Shown here in pieces: positions 10,362 through 21,995 of a stretch of 64,000 bases of DNA. The first letter of the stretch is position 1. Every line of letters begins with the position of its first letter. The DNA is taken from the NCBI GenBank assembly GCA_031835245.1, contig JAVKOQ010000136.1, positions 1 through 64,000 on the forward strand, written 5' to 3'. The translations under genes were made by a program, and so were the position numbers. Under the pieces are notes generated by a model. That model did not search any database. It had not been told where the DNA came from and saw only the letters and a program-made list of their open reading frames with translations. This DNA is from Balamuthia mandrillaris (lineage: Eukaryota > Discosea > Longamoebia > Balamuthiidae).

Positions 10362-10797
10362 CAAACAGAATTCCAGTATCTCCCTCCCTTCCCTCCCTTC
10401 CTTATTGCTATTTGTTTTTTTGTTTCGTTTTTTTTTCTTTGTTCAGCTGTGGCAAAGTTCCTACGATCACACGAGAACGTTTTTTGTGTTTTTCTCTCGC
10501 ATCTCTCAAACTCAGCCTGTTTGTGTTTTCCTTCTGTCAGGATGTAGGAAGGGCGAGGCAAACACCACACAACCGACGCGTTGGTTGTGGGGGCAAGGAA
10601 CCTCTCCTGCTTGGAACTTTGTGTTCATCCTGAGTCAGTTTTGAATGATTGGCGGAGAAAATTCATTTGAGGAGCCATTTATAGAAACCGGGAACCAGCT
10701 TTGCAATTGTGGGATCCGCTGGAAATCGTGTCGTCATGAAATAATTCACCATGTTTTTTGTTTTTTTGGGTGTCCCTTTGGGCAAAAAAAAAAAACA
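10362..10797. other. Intergenic region between mL46 and membrane glycosyltransferase-like gene
   Basis: 436 bases of pyrimidine-rich sequence, then the probable 5' leader of the next gene ending in an A run at 10784-10796. An upstream in-frame ATG at 10645 would add 51 residues without family support. No RNA gene or repeat seen. Confidence 0.5.
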
Positions 10798-11858
10798 ATG
10801 TCAAAGACCCATGGGTGGGAGAACGCCAGTTTGTCCTACGCCAACTCGGGCACCAGGGCGGTTTGCGTATCGCTCGTTATCATACTGCTGTGCTGTATGC
10901 TGCTGTTGAAGACGATGAACGACTACGACCACAGCGAAACCAGGACGGAGATCACAGGGGAGCGAGCACTCCCTCACCCACAACCGCTTTTTTCTGTGCA
11001 ACGTGGGACAAAACCCGTGGGTTTGAACGTTTGGGCGATAGTTGCCGAACGAAAGGATACCCTCTCCTTGCAGCTGGACCTTCTGCTGCCTCTCTTGACC
11101 AACGGGCTTCTAGACCAGCTGCATCTTTGGAACTACATCCACTGCCACTCGAAAGACGAAATATCCAACAAGAAAAGCCTTTCCTTTCTTCAAGAAGCTC
11201 GCAAACGCAACTCTCGCGTACACTTGAAGGAACCATTGGGATGTTCTTGGGCTCATTTCTACGAGCATTATGCCCTTGAAGCTCGACCCGAAGACGTTAT
11301 CATTAAGGCTGACAACGGTATCCTCTGGTTCAACTCTAGCCACGTTCTATCTTTCATCAATCGGAGACGTGACCATCCAGAAGCACTGCTCATCTCAGCC
11401 AACGTGGTCAACAACGACCTCTGTGCTTTCTACCAGCAACAGAACGGAGCCATACCATTCGCTGTGGGCGTCTTCGAACACCCTTCAACCAACGGCAACG
11501 AACAGAAAGCCACGCTGTCGGTAGAACCTGAGAAGGCTTTGGCACTCCACAAACGTTTTCTTGCAAACAAGCAAGCCTTTGCTCAACCTGAGGTCGGGCT
11601 GGTGCGCTTTCGGAGCCGGCTCAACGTCCACCTTGTGGCTTTCTTGGGCAAAGACATGAAGAAGATCGCTGAGTTTGTACAGGAGAACCACGAGGAGAGG
11701 AGGACGAGGACGCCATCCTCACCCGCCATGCCAACGAGCTGCTGGAGGAGGGCGCGATCGAGTACATCGACATGGCATTCACCGCCGCTCACGCCACGTA
11801 TCGCGCCCAGGAGAGCCATCGGAGTAGCATCGTTCAGCTCTACCAGCAACACCGGTGA
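10798..11858 (+). CDS. Type II membrane glycosyltransferase-like protein, frame slip near C-terminus
   Basis: Apparently intronless, about 353 residues. Residues about 24-40 (VCVSLVIILLCCMLLL) form a single membrane anchor after a short cytosolic tail, the layout of Golgi glycosyltransferases. The lumenal part contains SWAHFYEHYA, VIIKADNGILWF and LLISANVVNNDLCAFYQQ, a pattern I associate with uncharacterised fungal and protist glycosyltransferase-like proteins in which the middle motif usually carries an aspartate triad; here it is ADN. Around 11692-11706 (a GAG-rich run) the frame shifts by one base. The new frame continues as DEDAILTRHANELLEEGAIE and ends YQQHR at 11858, which reads like the natural C-terminus. 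The uninterrupted alternative frame is arginine/serine/threonine-rich and looks spurious. Confidence 0.65.
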
Positions 11859-12759
11859 ACAAACACCTCTTCCAAGAAGAAGAAGACTTTCATGGGCGTG
11901 AGTTTGTATGATTGTGTTTTGTTGCTGTAGAAACCAGCTGAAGCAAGATGTTGCTACCCAAAAATGGTGGAAATCGATCGTGCCCAAAATATGTCCAAGC
12001 TACACCTGACCGCCACGCGATCTCGCCATCGCTTCGTTTCTCCCGATCGCCACAACAAAACAAAACAAAAAAATAGGTGGCGAGCGGACACCTCCGTGCA
12101 TACGTGTGTGTCCTCCGCTGTGTTCAACAAGAACCATTACTCTCGTTGCGCAAGCACAACCACTTGGGTTTTGGCCTATCCATACAGTACGGGTACCGCA
12201 CGTTTGCATTTTTTGAAGTTTTCGTTCCCCCTCTTCAACGTGTTCTTCTTTTTGCCGCCAGCGCTTTTATTATTATAATAAATAAAAAAAAAGGGGTACT
12301 AAGGACAGAGAGGGAAGGGAACCTCTCCAACGACTCTTCGACGCGACTTTGGAAAAGTCTGGTGGTGGCCCCCAAAGGAGAAAAAAAAAAGTCAGAAACG
12401 GTCAGGTTGCAACTTATTCTAAGAAGAAGAGGCAAAGAGAGAGAAGGAGAAAAAAAGGAGCTCGGGTCTTCCCCCTTGTTTTGATTTGATGGGTAAGTGC
12501 TTTTTTCTTTCTTCTTTGTTTTTGTTCGTCTTGTCATTCTCTTCTTTTTTTGTTCGTTGTGTTTTGTGGGGATGGTTTAAATCGAACAAGATTATTCATT
12601 TCTTCTTATTGATTGGAATTCATTTTTCAATCCGAACGAAAAAACATAATTCGCAGGACCAAATAATAATCACATAGTGATCGATTAAGCAGAAAAGACG
12701 ACGCAGCGTTTGGTCTTGTCAAACACACATAACAGTTCGCTACTGCCGGGAAGTACTTC
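11859..12759. other. 901-base intergenic region, promoter of the large kinase
   Basis: Contains A/C-rich sequence, a CAAAA repeat near 12055-12070, TTATTATTATAATAAATAAA at 12267-12286 and T-rich stretches. There is no convincing coding frame, TGTCGACA site or RNA gene. The last in-frame stop before the kinase start is at 12730-12732. Confidence 0.5.
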
Positions 12760-12984
12760 ATGCCCTTAAAGCTTGCCATCACCGGCTGTGAAATCCGGCT
12801 CGATGCCTCCTTTACTCCTTTTGCGGTACTCTTTCTCTCCTCTCTTTCTCTCTCTCTCTCTCTCTCTGTTCTTACGACGTGTACATCTCTTGTAGGCCTA
12901 CATCATAGAAATCAACGATAACAAGTATCGCTACCTCATCTACCGCAGATACAACCAATTCCATGAGCTCAACGTTAAGGTACG

Positions 12985-13015
<31 letters not shown>

Positions 13016-16000
13016 TCTCCTCTTCTCTTAAAGATGTAAGTAGAGTGGAGGGAAAAGATGATCCGGTTGGGAGTATCCGCTGCAGTTGCTTCGTCCTCAT
13101 CAACTTTCTGTTTTCAAATGCTTCTCTTCCATGCTTCATAAATAGCTGCGAGAAAATTTTTCCAAGGAGAAGATCCCGCTGCTCCCTGGCAAACATTTCA
13201 ATCTGTTTCGTTCTTCGACCAACGCGAAGCTAGTGGCAGAGAGAAAAGATGGGTTGGAGAAATACCTGACGGACCTCCTTCAGATCCCTGCCGTGCGCGA
13301 AAGCAAAATATTCAAGCGGTGGCTTGACCCAAACATCAACGTATGCTTTCTCTCCTTTCTTCTCCCTTCTTTTGAGCCTTTAGCGTTTTTGTTTTTTTCT
13401 GCCCTTCTTTCCTTCTTTTCTTTTTCCCACTTTTTCCGTTTCTCATTTTCACTTATTTCATGTTGTTATGTTCACTTTGGTTGGTGACATGTTGCTATTT
13501 TTTCTGTGGGGAGCAGCCTGGACAGTTTTGCTTATCCAATCCAGATAAGTGTGGATGGTTGGAGAAAGAGGGCCACGTAGTGAAGAATTGGAAGAGGCGT
13601 TGGTTCGTTTTGGTGGATAATCTTCTGTACTATATGAAGAGCAGCGATGTACGATTCTCTTTCATCTCTACTTCTTCTTGCTTTTCCTCCCTTTCTTATC
13701 TTTACTCTCTCTCTCTCTCTCTCTCTCAAACAATTACTTCTTCTATATAATATGATATCATGTGCAGTCGACAGAACCAACAGGGATAATCCCCCTCAAA
13801 GGAAGTGTGGTGCGGAGGGCAACAGAGCGAGAGCTTCCCTACTACATTGAGATCCGTACGGAAGCCTACAAGTCCCTCAACAACTTTTACCTACGGGCAG
13901 AGAATAAGGAGCAATACGAGGAGTGGCTGGTGTTGCTACAACAAGCTACCAGACGAGGCACCCGCCGCACGGGACATCACAGTCTTTCTTCTCCTCATGT
14001 CTCAGCCTCGAGCTTCACCAAACTGCCGAAGAAGCACAAGAAAAGCGTCGACAAACCCTTTGGGTTGGAGTCGGAGGAAGAAGAGTACACCAATAACAAC
14101 ACTACCCCTAGTGGATCTTACCAGCCCTCCTCTTCTTCGGTTTCTTGCGAGTTGGACAGTTCCGATTTGGAGGAGGCAGCCGCTTCTTATCCCACTCGTT
14201 TCAGCTTCGTGGAGCTTCCACCTAGAGTTGGCTCCGCCGAAGAGGCACGCAGCGGTTTGTCATCGTTGCAGCCTGTCCCTGGCAAGCAACGTTCCAACAC
14301 CGTCATCGAGGAAAGCTATCCGGATCTCGGTTGGGAGACAGGTATTCACCTCAGTGACCCATCAAAGAAGAGTGATGAGTTTGATGATGACGGGGAAAGC
14401 GGAAGATCGAAGAACAAGAAGAAGAAATACAAGAAGAACAAGAAGAACAAGCACAAGAGCAAGTCTTTTATGTACGATGAGTCTAGAGCGTTCTCCTCCT
14501 TTTCTTCGATTGCTGGCAGGAGCGCCACACTTACTCCGATTAATATCGATGCCAAGCTGGCTGCCAGTAAAAGCGACTGTGACCGCGAGTTGCAACGCTT
14601 CTTGGAGGCCATTCAAGCACGTTATCTTTCCTCTTCCAAATTATCCCCTTCCTCATCAGATTCTTCTTCTGGTCAACAAAAGCATCATCACCATCATAAA
14701 CGACGGACGAAAAAGAATTCGCCCAAATCCCACGATAATGATGGCAGCAGTAGTAGCAGCAACAACAGCAGCGAGAACAGCCCGACTCCAGGCTCGTCTC
14801 CTAGACGTGGGGCGAACAAGAGTCGATCTCCACGAACGAAGGATAGGAAGAGGATGAAAGAAAGAACGGCGGAAGAGAATAATGAGCAGCAGCAACCGCA
14901 GGAGAAAGAAGATACGGAACGACAAAGGAAAGGATCGGGAGGCAAGCACAAACACAAGAAACGAGACAGCAGCAATGATGGCAGCAACAAATCAAAAACT
15001 AAGAAACAACCAAAGGAAAAGAAAAAGAACATTGATGATGGCGCCACTTCGGAGAGCAAGCACAAAAAAGATAAGCACAAGGAGCGAATGAAACTTATTC
15101 GAAGCGCTGGTGTTGGTTTTGTATATAGTAGTAGCAGCAGCAGCAAAAAGATAGGCGGCCGAGACCCTATCTTTGGCAAGCAGAGCAGATTTTTGGAGAA
15201 GGCCTCCATCCCCATCGACTTTTTGGAGCGTCTCATTAAGTTGACGCTCACTATCATCAAGACCAGCGTTGACACCCTCAAGCAGGACAACTTCTGCAAA
15301 GAGCTGGTGAAGGAGATCAAGGCACTCATTAGCTCCAGCGAGGGAGGAAGGGGAGGCAGCCTTCTTGCCACGCGACTACTATACCTATTCTCTCCCTGTG
15401 CTCGTTGGGTGGAATTCTACCGCTATCAAATGAAGCTGGAAGAGAACGAGAAACAGGCAGCAGCTCAAGCTAACAACAACACATCAGCATCACAAGCGGC
15501 TATAGAGGAGGAGGCTAAGGGCATTCGCACAGAACATGCCAACACGAAAGATATCAAAGCAACCACCACGGGCAGAGGAAAGCAACAAGCAAGCGACACA
15601 GCTTCTTCTTCTTCTTCATTGTCCTCTTCTACTTCTGGCAGTAACGACAAGAGTCTTCATTCCCCTAAAGGCGCCAAAAAGCACTCCGCTGCTTCTCAAG
15701 CCCAACAATCCACAACCACAACAAACACTCCTCACGTCCATAATGCCTTTGCAGAGGCGGCCATCATGGTTTGCTTCACGCGCATGGCAGGCAGCGTGGG
15801 TACCGCCCTCACCCTTAGAGTGGATGCTCCCTTTGGCAAACCTCGAGGAAAGAGCATAGGTGACCAGGAAGAAGAGAACGCCAGTGAGAATAATAGTACA
15901 AGCAGCGGCGTTCAGCGATCGTACCTACCATGGGTTCATCGATCTTTGCCTGCTGACCAATCTCCAGTTTTCTCTTCGTCACCGGTGCCTGCTTCTCCTA

Positions 16001-17964
16001 TTTCCAGTCATCGCGACCTTGCTTCTTCTGCTGTAATGCCTTCTCCTTTTTCTCTTTCTGGCAACAACAAATCGGGACTAAAGAAAGGCTCGACACCTTC
16101 TCTCCGAGAAGATAGTTTTGTGCTGTTAGACTGTTCCCCTACTGACCCAACGGCCCCAATAGCATCTTCGTTATCATCATTAGTCAAGAAAGAACAAGAA
16201 GCAGAAGACGCTCCTGTAATTAATACCTCATCCGCTCAACAGCCTTCTCCTTATTCTTCTTCTACTACAAATGATCCTTCTTTCACCTCTTCTTGTTCTT
16301 CTTCTTCTTCTTCTTCTTCTTCTTCTTCTATTGATGCTGCTAGAACAGAACAACAGACGGCCGAGCCAGTACCTCCTTCTCTAAAGAACAAGCCCGAACA
16401 ACAAGAACAACAACCACAAAGGGAACCTCCTGCCAGCCCAACACCCTCAACAAAAACCCAACACACATCAACAGGTAACAAGACACCAAGAGCACCGTCC
16501 ACTCCCACCAAATCTGGCGGCCAGAAAAGGAAGGGAAGCAGCAGAAAAGCAAGATCCAAGGCAGTTCAAGCAGAACTCTTTGCTCAAGAACCGGATTCTT
16601 CCAAGATTGTGTGCAGGTTGTGTGAAGAGGAAATCTACACCTCCCAACTCAGTGAGCATTCCAAGTACTGTCAGATCATCTTCAGCAGATGCGAGAGCAA
16701 CCACTCTCTCTCCCTCGAACAAAAAATGGAAGCGCTTCTCTCCCTCATTCCCGTCGTCCTTTATTCTTCTCCCACTTCTGCTGCGGCTGTTGCTTCTTCT
16801 GCTTCTTCATCATCTTCTTCTTCCTCTTCTTCCAAAGATGGTGACAACGAACAACAGCAACAGCAGCAGCAGCACAGCGACGCTGCACTTCAAAGCATCG
16901 GCAACATCGCGCGTATCGCTCTAACAGCCTCTGCAGATGGCACGTTAGAGCAGCACGCACGAAAGCTGTTAAAGGACCTGCAGGCAATTGTATACAGCGA
17001 TGCCAACAAGGACGACGTTAAGCTGTTGACCTTTGGAAGGAGGATCCAACAAACCATTGAGGAACTTATCTCTCAGGTCCTGGCGGAGAGAAAGGTGCAG
17101 CCCGCCCGAGAGAAACGTCGCTCCAGACGGATTGCCTCCGATACCTCCCTCTTCCCAAAGCCTGGCAGCAGTCCTGCTGCCACTACCGCTGAAAGTGAGC
17201 TTCCCCATCACCTCGAGGAGAAACAAAACAATAATGATGCCAAAACGGATTTCAATACAAACCCCAAAGCCACAACCAACACATCAATTGCTTCTTCCGC
17301 TTTCAACAACACCAACTCACCTAATATTGCACCTTCAGCAAAAGACTCACAAGAAGCCAGCGCGACCTCTTCTCCGATGGTCCCTCGAACTCGCCAGGAA
17401 AGATCTCGCAGCCAGTCCTTGCTTCGCATGTTCTCCCTATTCAGAGACCACGACACCACCTCCCAACCAGATGACATCATCGCAGCGCCTCCTCCCTCCT
17501 CCATCAGCGGCCGCCACCAACACTACGGCACTCGAGTGACCGTCCACGACTTTGAGAAGATCAAGCTTATTAGTCGCGGCGCCTTTGGCAAGGTCTACCT
17601 GGCACGCAAGAAGAAGACAGGCGACCTTTACGCCATTAAGATGTTGAAGAAGGATGACATGGTGCGGAAGAACATGGTGGAGCATGTCATGGCGGAGCGA
17701 GACATCATGGCCAGCACACGAAATCCTTTCGTGGTGAAGCTCTACTATGCCTTCCAGTCTGAGCGTTATCTCTATCTGGTGATGGAGTACCTGATTGGAG
17801 GAGACTTGGCGTCCTTGCTGCAGAATCTTGGTTACTTTGATGAGGACATGGCGAGACAGTATACTGCAGAGACGGTGCTTGCTTTGGAGTATTTGCATTC
17901 GTGTGGTATTGTCCATCGTGACCTCAAGCCAGATAACATGCTCATCAGGTATTTGTTTCATTTG

Positions 17965-17998
<34 letters not shown>

Positions 17999-19590
17999 CT
18001 TGTTCTTTGTATTTGTTTTTGATCTTATTCCGTAATTTTAATATTTTTATTGTCTACAGCAACAAGGGCCATATCAAACTGACAGACTTTGGTTTGAGCA
18101 TGATTGGCTTCATCTGCGAGATGCGTGATTCAGAATCTGATGCAGAACCTGCGGACGAGGAGGAAGACGAAGATGACGATGAGGATGACGATGAAGACGA
18201 AGACGGACGTACTTTAACAAAGAAGAAATCCAAGAAAACAGCTGCCGCCACGACTACCAGCACCGAAAGCCCTACCAATGTTTCTTCTCAAAAAGATAAC
18301 AGCACCAACAAGCATAACAAGAACAACGAGGATTTCCTGTCTGCATTAGAGAACAGTAGCAGCAGCAATGCCGTAATGACAAGACATCGCGGCTCCTCAG
18401 CCAAACGCCGAGTTGTCGGCACTCCTGACTATCTCTCCCCTGAAGCCCTCCTCGGCACCGGCCACAGCGCCTCCGTGGACTGGTGGGCCCTCGGAGTCAT
18501 CCTCTTTGAGTTCCTCTCTGGTTGTCCTCCTTTCAACGACGAGACCCCGGAGGAGATCTTCCAGAACATCCTCAACCGCAACATCCCCTGGGCGGAGCTC
18601 CCACCAGAGACCTCCCCAGAGGCTCGCGACCTCATTGACCGGCTGCTCTGTTCGAACCCGAAGCAACGATTGGGGTCTGCTAGTACTGGAGGGGTGGACG
18701 CCATCAAAGCGCACCCCTTCTTCAAGAACATCAATTGGGAGACGTTGTTGGAGAAGCCTGGCATCTTTGTGCCTAATCCGACAGATATCTACGATACAGG
18801 GTACTTTTGGGACCGAACTGATATCTATGGACGAAGTTCTGGTGGTGGGTCTATCAGTTCCATCAGCTCATCCATGACGAGCAGTCAGGAGGATGATCAC
18901 TCTGGTGGCAGTTCTTACCAACATCCTCACCCCCATTCGCATCATCGCTCGCAACAAATGTTGAGGAATAGTGGAGGAGGAGGGAGAACAATTGGCTCTT
19001 CTTTTTCTTCCATGTCAGGAAGTTCCACTTCTGCTGGTGGGGTAGGAGCAACAGCAACCTCACCAGGAAGAGGAGGAAGAGCTGGCGGAGCTCATCCTCC
19101 GATTGGAAGCTTGCCGGCTTCCTTTCGTCGGTTCTCTTTCACCAACATTCCTTACCTCATGGAAAAGAACTTGGAGGAAGCCAAACTGACTTCTCCTCGC
19201 GTTGGTCCACGTAGAGGAGGAGAAGAATACGAAGATGATGACGAGGATTACACAGAAGATATCTACGACGAAGAAGATGACGAAGAGGCGGAGATTTTTG
19301 GAATGGATGCTTCCCCTGTAAAGTCTCACCGTGAAGGAGAGGCAGAAGAAGAACGCGAGCACTCGACAACGCCAATAACAAATCGCCCGGCAAAGAAACA
19401 GAACGAACGAGAACACGATGAGGAACAACAACGGCGGCTGCAGAAACAACAACAAGAAGAGAGCAAACTCGCAAAGAAGGTGAAAGAAGAACTGGAAGGA
19501 TCCACTGTCATAACAGATAGAGGCAGCTGGTACTTGAAACGACAAAACAACAATAGCACCGACAACTCAGAACAACAACAGTCATCTTAA
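12760..19590 (+). CDS. PX-PH-zinc finger AGC kinase of the Greatwall/Rim15/IREH type
   Basis: Six exons (12760-12825, 12896-12979, 13146-13340, 13517-13648, 13768-17948, 18060-19590) sum to 2062 residues. Order: PX domain (about 1-115, [29 protein letters not shown]), PH domain (about 126-225, [21 protein letters not shown]), long low-complexity region, helical block near 640-720, one CCHC-like zinc finger near 1107-1127 (CRLC...HSKYC), kinase near 1415-1780. The kinase has [27 protein letters not shown] and DFGLS. An acidic insert of about 100 residues separates DFGLS from [13 protein letters not shown], the hallmark of Greatwall/Rim15/IREH kinases. The tail motif [12 protein letters not shown] near residue 1912 matches their C-terminal FxFxNL motif. 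Family members act through endosulfine and PP2A-B55 or in growth control. The PX-PH front end suggests phosphoinositide membranes. Confidence 0.88.
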
Positions 19591-19644
19591 CTCGTTGGAG
19601 AGAACAAAAAAAATGTGCCTTATTTATTCTTTCACACTTTTGCA

Positions 19645-21063
19645 TCACACCGCAACTCTTTCTTTTTCTCCTTCCACTTGTTCTTCTTCTTGTTGTTGTT
19701 GTTGATGTTGTTGCATTTGTCTGCGGGCGAGCTCCTGTCTTCGCATCTCCTCCAATTCGGGTGGCAGCTTGACCACCGGCAAGTTGCTCAGGCACTCCTC
19801 CGGCACCTCCGCCGACGTCCATCGCTCCACTAACTGCAGCTTTTTCTGCTTCCGCATCCGGCGCCACTCCCTCTTTCTCTCCAAAAGGCGCTCTTCCCGC
19901 TCCATCTTCTCGCGAAGCACTTCCTGCTGCTCCGCCAAACGTTGTTTGCGGAGCTCTTCCACTCGTTGAGCGACGCCTCTCTCCTCCAAAGTTGGGCAGT
20001 GGTAATAAGCGGTGGCGGAAGTGTCGATGGAGGAAGTGAGAGGAGTGCCAAAGTCTTGACGAACGAGCTGCTCTTCTAACCAGAGAAGAGCATCCATGGT
20101 GAGGACGATGTAGTCATGGCGCAAGATATCGTAGACGTTGCATTGGGAGGGCTGTTGCACGGTGAACCTTCTCTCGATCTTTGCGTTGGTGCCGTCGCTG
20201 GTGCGAATCTTGCCGGAGGTAGACTTTAGGTTGTGGCTAGCACGAAGGAACCAAGGGCTCGTGGCCTCTCCCTCCTCTCGGATAAAGTAACAACTGTACC
20301 ATCCCTTTCCTTCCCCTCCTGTTGCTTCTTCATTCCTGTTGATATCATAAAGGACAGTGGCAAGGTCTTTGGTTTTGCCGGTGGCAACTTTGGTACTTTC
20401 CACCACGCGAACCTTGCCTTGAGCATACTTCAGGGAGAGAGCAGCACGAAGGCCCATTCGCTGGACCTTGTTCGGGAGGTCGTAGCTCCAGTCCTTGGGG
20501 CTGATGGCGTGGATGTGACCTCCGCCGCGCCAAAGCGGGCTGCGAATGCTTCCAGCGCGCGCTCTGCCCAGGCCTTTTTGTTGCCAAGGCTTCTTGCCAC
20601 CACCAGAGACTTCGCTTCTGGACTTGGTCTTCTTCAGGCCCTTTCGCTTGCAGGCCAGTTGCCAGATCACCACTCTGACGACAACGAGAAGCGACACCAG
20701 GTTGTAGAGTGAGTATGAGCGAGAGAAACAAAGAGAGAGAAAGACAAGAGAAGAAAGGAGAAAGGAGAGGAGGACGAGAGAGAAGCAGATAAAGAGAGAA
20801 CAAGAAAAGAGCGCTGGTGTTTACCGGTGCAAAATGTCGGTACGAATGGGGGCCAAGAAGACATTGGGGTTCAGCTGCACGTCGCCAACGGAGCCCAGCT
20901 CGACCAGAGATTCAATGGGAAGGGTCAACACGGGCGCCCAACGATTCTGCGTGGTGCTGTCGACGTCGGCAGAGATTTGCTCTGCAAATAATTCGGTTCC
21001 GCGTGATCCAATCAGCGAGAGAGAGCGAGAGAGAGCGAGAGAGAGCGAGAGAGAGCGAGAGAG

Positions 21064-21101
<38 letters not shown>

Positions 21102-21499
21102 GTACGAAGAAACTTTTCCTCCTCTTCAGTTACCAGCTCTTCCTCCTCCTCCTCCTCTTCTTCTTCACCTTTGGCCTGCTCTACCTTTGCTTTGTCCTTT
21201 GGAGGAGCCGCCTCGGCTGCCTGCCCTCCTTCTCCAGCTTTCTTTTCCTCATCGCCGCTCCACCACCATTTGACCAAAGAGGGGTCGCTGGAGCGATACT
21301 CCCTCCTCTGTGCGAACGTCGTAGCGGCAGCAGTTGTTGTTGTGGCGGAAGAGGGGACGACCATCGACGATGCTGCCGCGGATGACGAAGAGAGCAACCC
21401 CAAATCTTCCAGAGAGGAAAAACGAGAGTGTGGCCGGAGCCGAAGGTAACCCCCTCCGGCGCTGCTCCTCGTCACAAGCGCGCTGCTACGACGTAACAT
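19645..21499 (-). CDS. MRPL4: Mitochondrial ribosomal protein uL4m
   Basis: Large-subunit mitoribosomal protein. Three exons (21499-21106, 20981-20825, 20674-19645) sum to 526 residues, long for uL4m (about 300) because of a serine-rich targeting region with an acidic run, and a C-terminal extension. The uL4 core is clear: VVIWQLACKRKG, RSEVSGGGKKPWQQKG, GRARAGSIRSPLWRGG, HAISPKDWSYDLPNKVQRMG and LRAALSLKYAQGKVRVVES. The C-terminal extension (about residues 300-526) includes a coiled coil rich in E, R and K and a glutamine run; it has no family I know. Intron 1 carries a long TC tract on the sense strand. The gene is convergent with the kinase, with only 54 bases between stops. Confidence 0.92.
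21016..21100. repeat. (GAGAGAGC)n then (GA)n tract in uL4m intron 1
   Basis: Octamer GAGAGAGC about five times followed by pure GA; TC-rich on the sense strand, directly next to the donor GTACGT. Confidence 0.92.
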
Positions 21500-21995
21500 T
21501 GTGGCCTTTTTTATTTTTTTTTTTCCTCTTCCTCTTCCTCTTCGTCTCCTCCGCTGTTTCTTATTATTCTTCCTTTTCCTTTGCTGTAAAAAAATTAAGT
21601 CCGATAAAATTACCCCTCAAATAAATCATTCCCAATGTAACCCAACGAAAGGTGTCGACATGCGAGGATGAGGATGCGGTGAAAAAAATGTGGAGTTTCC
21701 GCCCTTTTTCTTCTTTTCTTTTCTTTCTTTCCTAATTTTTGGTCCATTTTTTCTTTTCTTTTTTTTTTCGTGTAGCGGCCCGCACAGATTTAGACCTTCC
21801 GCGCGATTGGGATCGTTTTTTTTTTGTCCCCTCTCTCTCTCTCTGTTCGTGGGTGGTGATCCTTGCTGTTTACCGACCGTTCCCCTGTTGCTACATCAAC
21901 GTTCATATCTTTCATCCGGATCCATCCAAGGATTATTCTTTTTTTTTTTAAACCCCTCCGTAGAGTGACACACAGCAACAAGACAGAAAAAAAAA
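21500..21995. promoter_or_regulatory. Divergent uL4m/NOG1 promoter
   Basis: 496 bases, T-rich near both genes, with TGTCGACA at 21653-21660. A pyrimidine-rich stretch and A-runs lead into the NOG1 start at 21996. No other gene seen. Confidence 0.5.

Noticed and set aside
14346-16724. Several open frames antisense to the large kinase exon
   Set aside because: Low-complexity mirror of serine, lysine and glutamine codons with no protein-like blocks.
17949-18059. Kinase frame reading through ([18 protein letters not shown])
   Set aside because: It is an intron with donor GTATTT and acceptor ACAG. Splicing restores [14 protein letters not shown], the conserved kinase sequence.
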